This document shows, piece after piece, positions 61,741-64,000 of a stretch of 64,000 bases of DNA. The stretch spans positions 1-64,000 of the forward strand of contig JAFQHE010000010.1 of the NCBI GenBank assembly GCA_017398125.1, given 5' to 3'. The number at the start of each line of letters is the position of its first letter. Positions within the stretch are counted from its first letter, which is position 1. Origin of the DNA: Bacteroidales bacterium. Its GTDB lineage: Bacteria > Bacteroidota > Bacteroidia > Bacteroidales > UBA932. The notes beneath the pieces are model-generated. The model worked only from the letters and a program-made list of their open reading frames with translations. It did no database searches and was not told the DNA's origin. The position numbers and the translations under genes were made by a program.

Positions 61741-64000
61741 ATGAAAAGATTCCTTTTACTCTTTCTTATGGCGGTGCCCTTCTTGGCGGCTGCAAACACA
61801 TTATATTTCCCTTATAACCCATCTCTTTCTCCCGACGGAAAAACAGTATACTTCTCCTATGACGGAGATATTTTCAAGGTGCCTGCGGAGGGTGGGCTTG
61901 CAATGAGATTTGTCTCTTTGGGTGCCAATGAGACGATGCCCAAGGTCTCTCCCGACGGCAAGTATGTAGCTTTTGCTTCAGATATTCAGGGCAACAGGGA
62001 TCTCTATGTTGTGCCTGTAGAGGGTGGAGAGGTGAGAAGGCTTACATGGCATGAGGGCAATGATTACCCAACAGGCTGGAGTGCAGATTCAAAGATGGTC
62101 TTTTTTGAGACCAACAGGGCAAATGACCGTACCACATATAGTGTTGCAGTTTCAGGAGGAACACCTGTAAGGCTGTTTGACAACTATTTCAATACTATTG
62201 TAAATGTTGCCCAGAACCCTAAAACAGGCGAAATATACTTCAATGAATCGGGTGAGAGCATAAGTTTTCCTACCCGAAAAAGATATGTGGGCGAGCACAA
62301 CCCGAACATCAAATCATGGAATCCGGCAAAAAAGGAGTATAAGGAGCTTACCTCGTATGAGGGCAAGGATACATGGCCGATGGTTGATATGAATGGCAAC
62401 CTCTATTACGTGACAGACAAGTTCAACAAGGAATCCAACATTGTAAAATATACCAAAAACGGAGAGGAGGTGCAACTGACCTCTTTTGACAAATCGTTGC
62501 AGTATCCGTCTATAAGTTTTGATGGAAGCAAGATTGCCTTTATTCTTGAGTACAAGTTGCATATTCTTGATGTGAAGAGCGGAAAGGTTTCACAGCCGCA
62601 GATCTCAATTGCAGACAATAATGTTGTGGTAGAACGCAATTATGAAAATGAGGTGCCTACAACTGTGGCAGTTTCTCCCGACGGAAAGAAATTTGCTTTG
62701 GCAATCAGAGGTCTTCTGTATATAAGTGACGTCAAAGGCAAATATCAGATGCCGTTGAATACCCCTATGAATGAAAGGGTTGATGAGATTGTTTGGGCAA
62801 AGGACAATAATACCCTATATTACACCCGGACAAACAGAGGCTTCACAAACATCTACAAGATAAAGGCTGACGGCTCCGCTGCAGAGCAGCCTATCTTTAC
62901 AGCAGCCTGCAATGTGCGCAATCTGACCTCATCTGCAAAACGTGACAAGATTGCCTTTATCAGCGGCAATCATGACGTAATGATCCTCAATACGGCAACA
63001 GATGTGGCTGAGAAGATAGCTGATGCCCAATTCTGGTCATACGCAACATATAACCTCAACTTCTCTCCAGATGACAGCTATCTTGCTTTTGAGGCTGTGA
63101 ATATGTTTGAGGGTGAGATTTACATCTATTCATTTAAAGAGAAAAAGTTACGTAATCTTACAAATTCCACATGTTCCGAGGGAAATCCTTGTTTCTCCCC
63201 TGACGGCAAGTATCTCTTCATGATAGCGGATTATTATGAGACAACATTCCCAAGGGGCGGAGGTGGATACCCCGATTTGTACAAGCTTCCGTTGGACAGA
63301 TATAATGTAACACCATTCCAGTCTGATGTATATGATGAACTGTTCAAGAAGGAGGAGGCATCAGAGAAGGCGGATAGTGCAAAGAAGGAGGACAAGAGTG
63401 GGGATGTGAAGAAACCGTCGGCGAAGAAGGAGGAGATGGAGGTCAAGATAAACTTTGACAATATACTCAGAAGGGCCGTTGAGGTCAAATTGGGGGCAAA
63501 GGGTGTATATACATTCAAGAGCAAGGACAAATCTTGGCTGTTGTATCTCTCTGAAGGAAAAATTTTCAGTCTTGAGCTCTCTGATCCGTTTGCAAAGGCA
63601 AAGGAGGTTAAGGATTTGAAGAGAGGCCATTTCATCTCTTCTGACAATGACTTGTACTTTGTTTCGGGTGCCGACATTTCAAAAGTGGATCTTGCAAGCG
63701 GTAGAACAACCAAGATCACCATCAAGAAATCGGTCGAGAAGGATGTGAAGAATGAGTTTGAACAGATGTTTTATGAGGCGTGGGGTAAAATAGACCAGAA
63801 TTTCTATGATGTGAATTTCCATGGCGTGAACTGGGCAGAGAAGAGAGATTACTATGCAACCTTCCTTCCTTATGTGAGAAGCCGTACTAATTTGATGACA
63901 CTTGTTACAGATATGTTGGGCGAGTTGAATTCATCACATTTGGGATTCAGAACAGGTGGTGATGATATGGAATCTCCGCTTACAAAGACCTACACCATGG
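61741..64000 (+). CDS. Tricorn-protease-like S41 peptidase (partial, cut by the window end)
   Basis: At least 753 codons from ATG 61741, open to the window end. Signal peptide (1-17, FLLLFLMAVPFLAAA). An N-terminal propeller contains repeated PDGK units (SPDGKTVYFSYDGDIF; SPDGKYVAFASDIQG; SADSKMVFFETNRA), then a second propeller-like part. A Lys/Glu-rich insert (residues about 540-566) and the tricorn core start (FYEAWGKIDQNFYDVNFHGV) follow. Catalytic Ser is beyond the edge. Periplasmic, probably removing peptides; family role inferred. A near-consensus TATCTTTA lies 26 bases upstream. Confidence 0.88.
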   Translation, partial: MKRFLLLFLMAVPFLAAANTLYFPYNPSLSPDGKTVYFSYDGDIFKVPAEGGLAMRFVSLGANETMPKVSPDGKYVAFASDIQGNRDLYVVPVEGGEVRRLTWHEGNDYPTGWSADSKMVFFETNRANDRTTYSVAVSGGTPVRLFDNYFNTIVNVAQNPKTGEIYFNESGESISFPTRKRYVGEHNPNIKSWNPAKKEYKELTSYEGKDTWPMVDMNGNLYYVTDKFNKESNIVKYTKNGEEVQLTSFDKSLQYPSISFDGSKIAFILEYKLHILDVKSGKVSQPQISIADNNVVVERNYENEVPTTVAVSPDGKKFALAIRGLLYISDVKGKYQMPLNTPMNERVDEIVWAKDNNTLYYTRTNRGFTNIYKIKADGSAAEQPIFTAACNVRNLTSSAKRDKIAFISGNHDVMILNTATDVAEKIADAQFWSYATYNLNFSPDDSYLAFEAVNMFEGEIYIYSFKEKKLRNLTNSTCSEGNPCFSPDGKYLFMIADYYETTFPRGGGGYPDLYKLPLDRYNVTPFQSDVYDELFKKEEASEKADSAKKEDKSGDVKKPSAKKEEMEVKINFDNILRRAVEVKLGAKGVYTFKSKDKSWLLYLSEGKIFSLELSDPFAKAKEVKDLKRGHFISSDNDLYFVSGADISKVDLASGRTTKITIKKSVEKDVKNEFEQMFYEAWGKIDQNFYDVNFHGVNWAEKRDYYATFLPYVRSRTNLMTLVTDMLGELNSSHLGFRTGGDDMESPLTKTYTM

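Overview
The window looks like a chromosomal contig from a member of the Bacteroidales (Bacteroidota). The evidence is: many promoters matching the Bacteroidota sigma-ABfr consensus (TTTG, about 19 bp, TAnnTTTG); few Shine-Dalgarno sequences; a fused SecDF; Bacteroidota-type families (DUF4271, DUF4254, DUF2723, fimbrillin-like lipoprotein with BspA-type leucine-rich repeats, SPOR/PD40 proteins, tricorn-like S41 peptidase); tryptophanase; and a class II (B12-dependent) ribonucleotide reductase. No rRNA, replication origin, CRISPR array, insertion sequence or phage was recognised. Genus or species cannot be named from sequence alone.

Layout. 1-4.2 kb is an AT-rich accessory patch. It holds ten-base iteron-like repeats before a truncated zinc-finger/HTH gene that is joined, at a visible breakpoint, to a truncated fimbrillin/LRR lipoprotein gene. 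It also holds a 42-aa peptide gene of a recognisable Bacteroidales type, an unrecognised 140-aa gene, the 3' end of a dead TraX-type gene, and an Rpn-type nuclease gene with a 12-bp tandem repeat. 4.3-9.4 kb is mostly on the minus strand: a frameshifted FtsX/LolE-type permease, rbfA, tyrS, an unusual REC-Fis regulator with two identical 17-bp palindromes in its promoter, and a ThiL-like protein that has lost most metal-binding residues. 9.5-13.5 kb is a sufB-pnuC-sufC-sufD operon. 13.7-25.9 kb carries nrdJ, ispE, dnaE, gpmI (opposite strand), rnr and an M28 peptidase. 26-31 kb has tnaA and secDF on the minus strand.

30.9-38 kb has a TPR/PD40/SPOR protein, tRNA-Ser(GCU), a YegP-type protein, a NUDIX hydrolase, two thioredoxin-fold proteins, tRNA-Pro(UGG) and a Na/Pi cotransporter-like protein. 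38.2-41.2 kb encodes a 998-aa envelope protein that appears to join a gluzincin-type protease motif, a beta-propeller and an outer-membrane barrel. It is followed by an OlsF-like fused acyltransferase for amino-acid lipids, uvrC, a CtpA/Prc-type S41 peptidase, rdgB-recO and a GH3-family protein. 49.7-52.1 kb is a compact minus-strand operon (SUI1/YciH-type factor, DUF4271, hemD, rnpA, yidD). 52.2-64 kb has a DUF2723 protein, a U32 protein, a glycosyltransferase-9/DUF4254/prenyl-synthase cluster, rsgA, a MATE transporter, and a tricorn-type peptidase cut by the window edge.

Most of the window is housekeeping: replication and repair (dnaE, uvrC, recO, nrdJ, rdgB), translation and RNA (tyrS, rbfA, rsgA, rnr, rnpA, tRNAs), Fe-S assembly (suf), isoprenoids (ispE, prenyl synthase) and envelope or secretion (secDF, yidD, permease, O-linked sugar and lipid enzymes). 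The most unusual items are the protease-propeller-barrel fusion, the ThiL-like pseudoenzyme, the REC-Fis regulator with its paired palindromes, the 10-bp iterons, and a pair of covarying hairpins placed between convergent genes.
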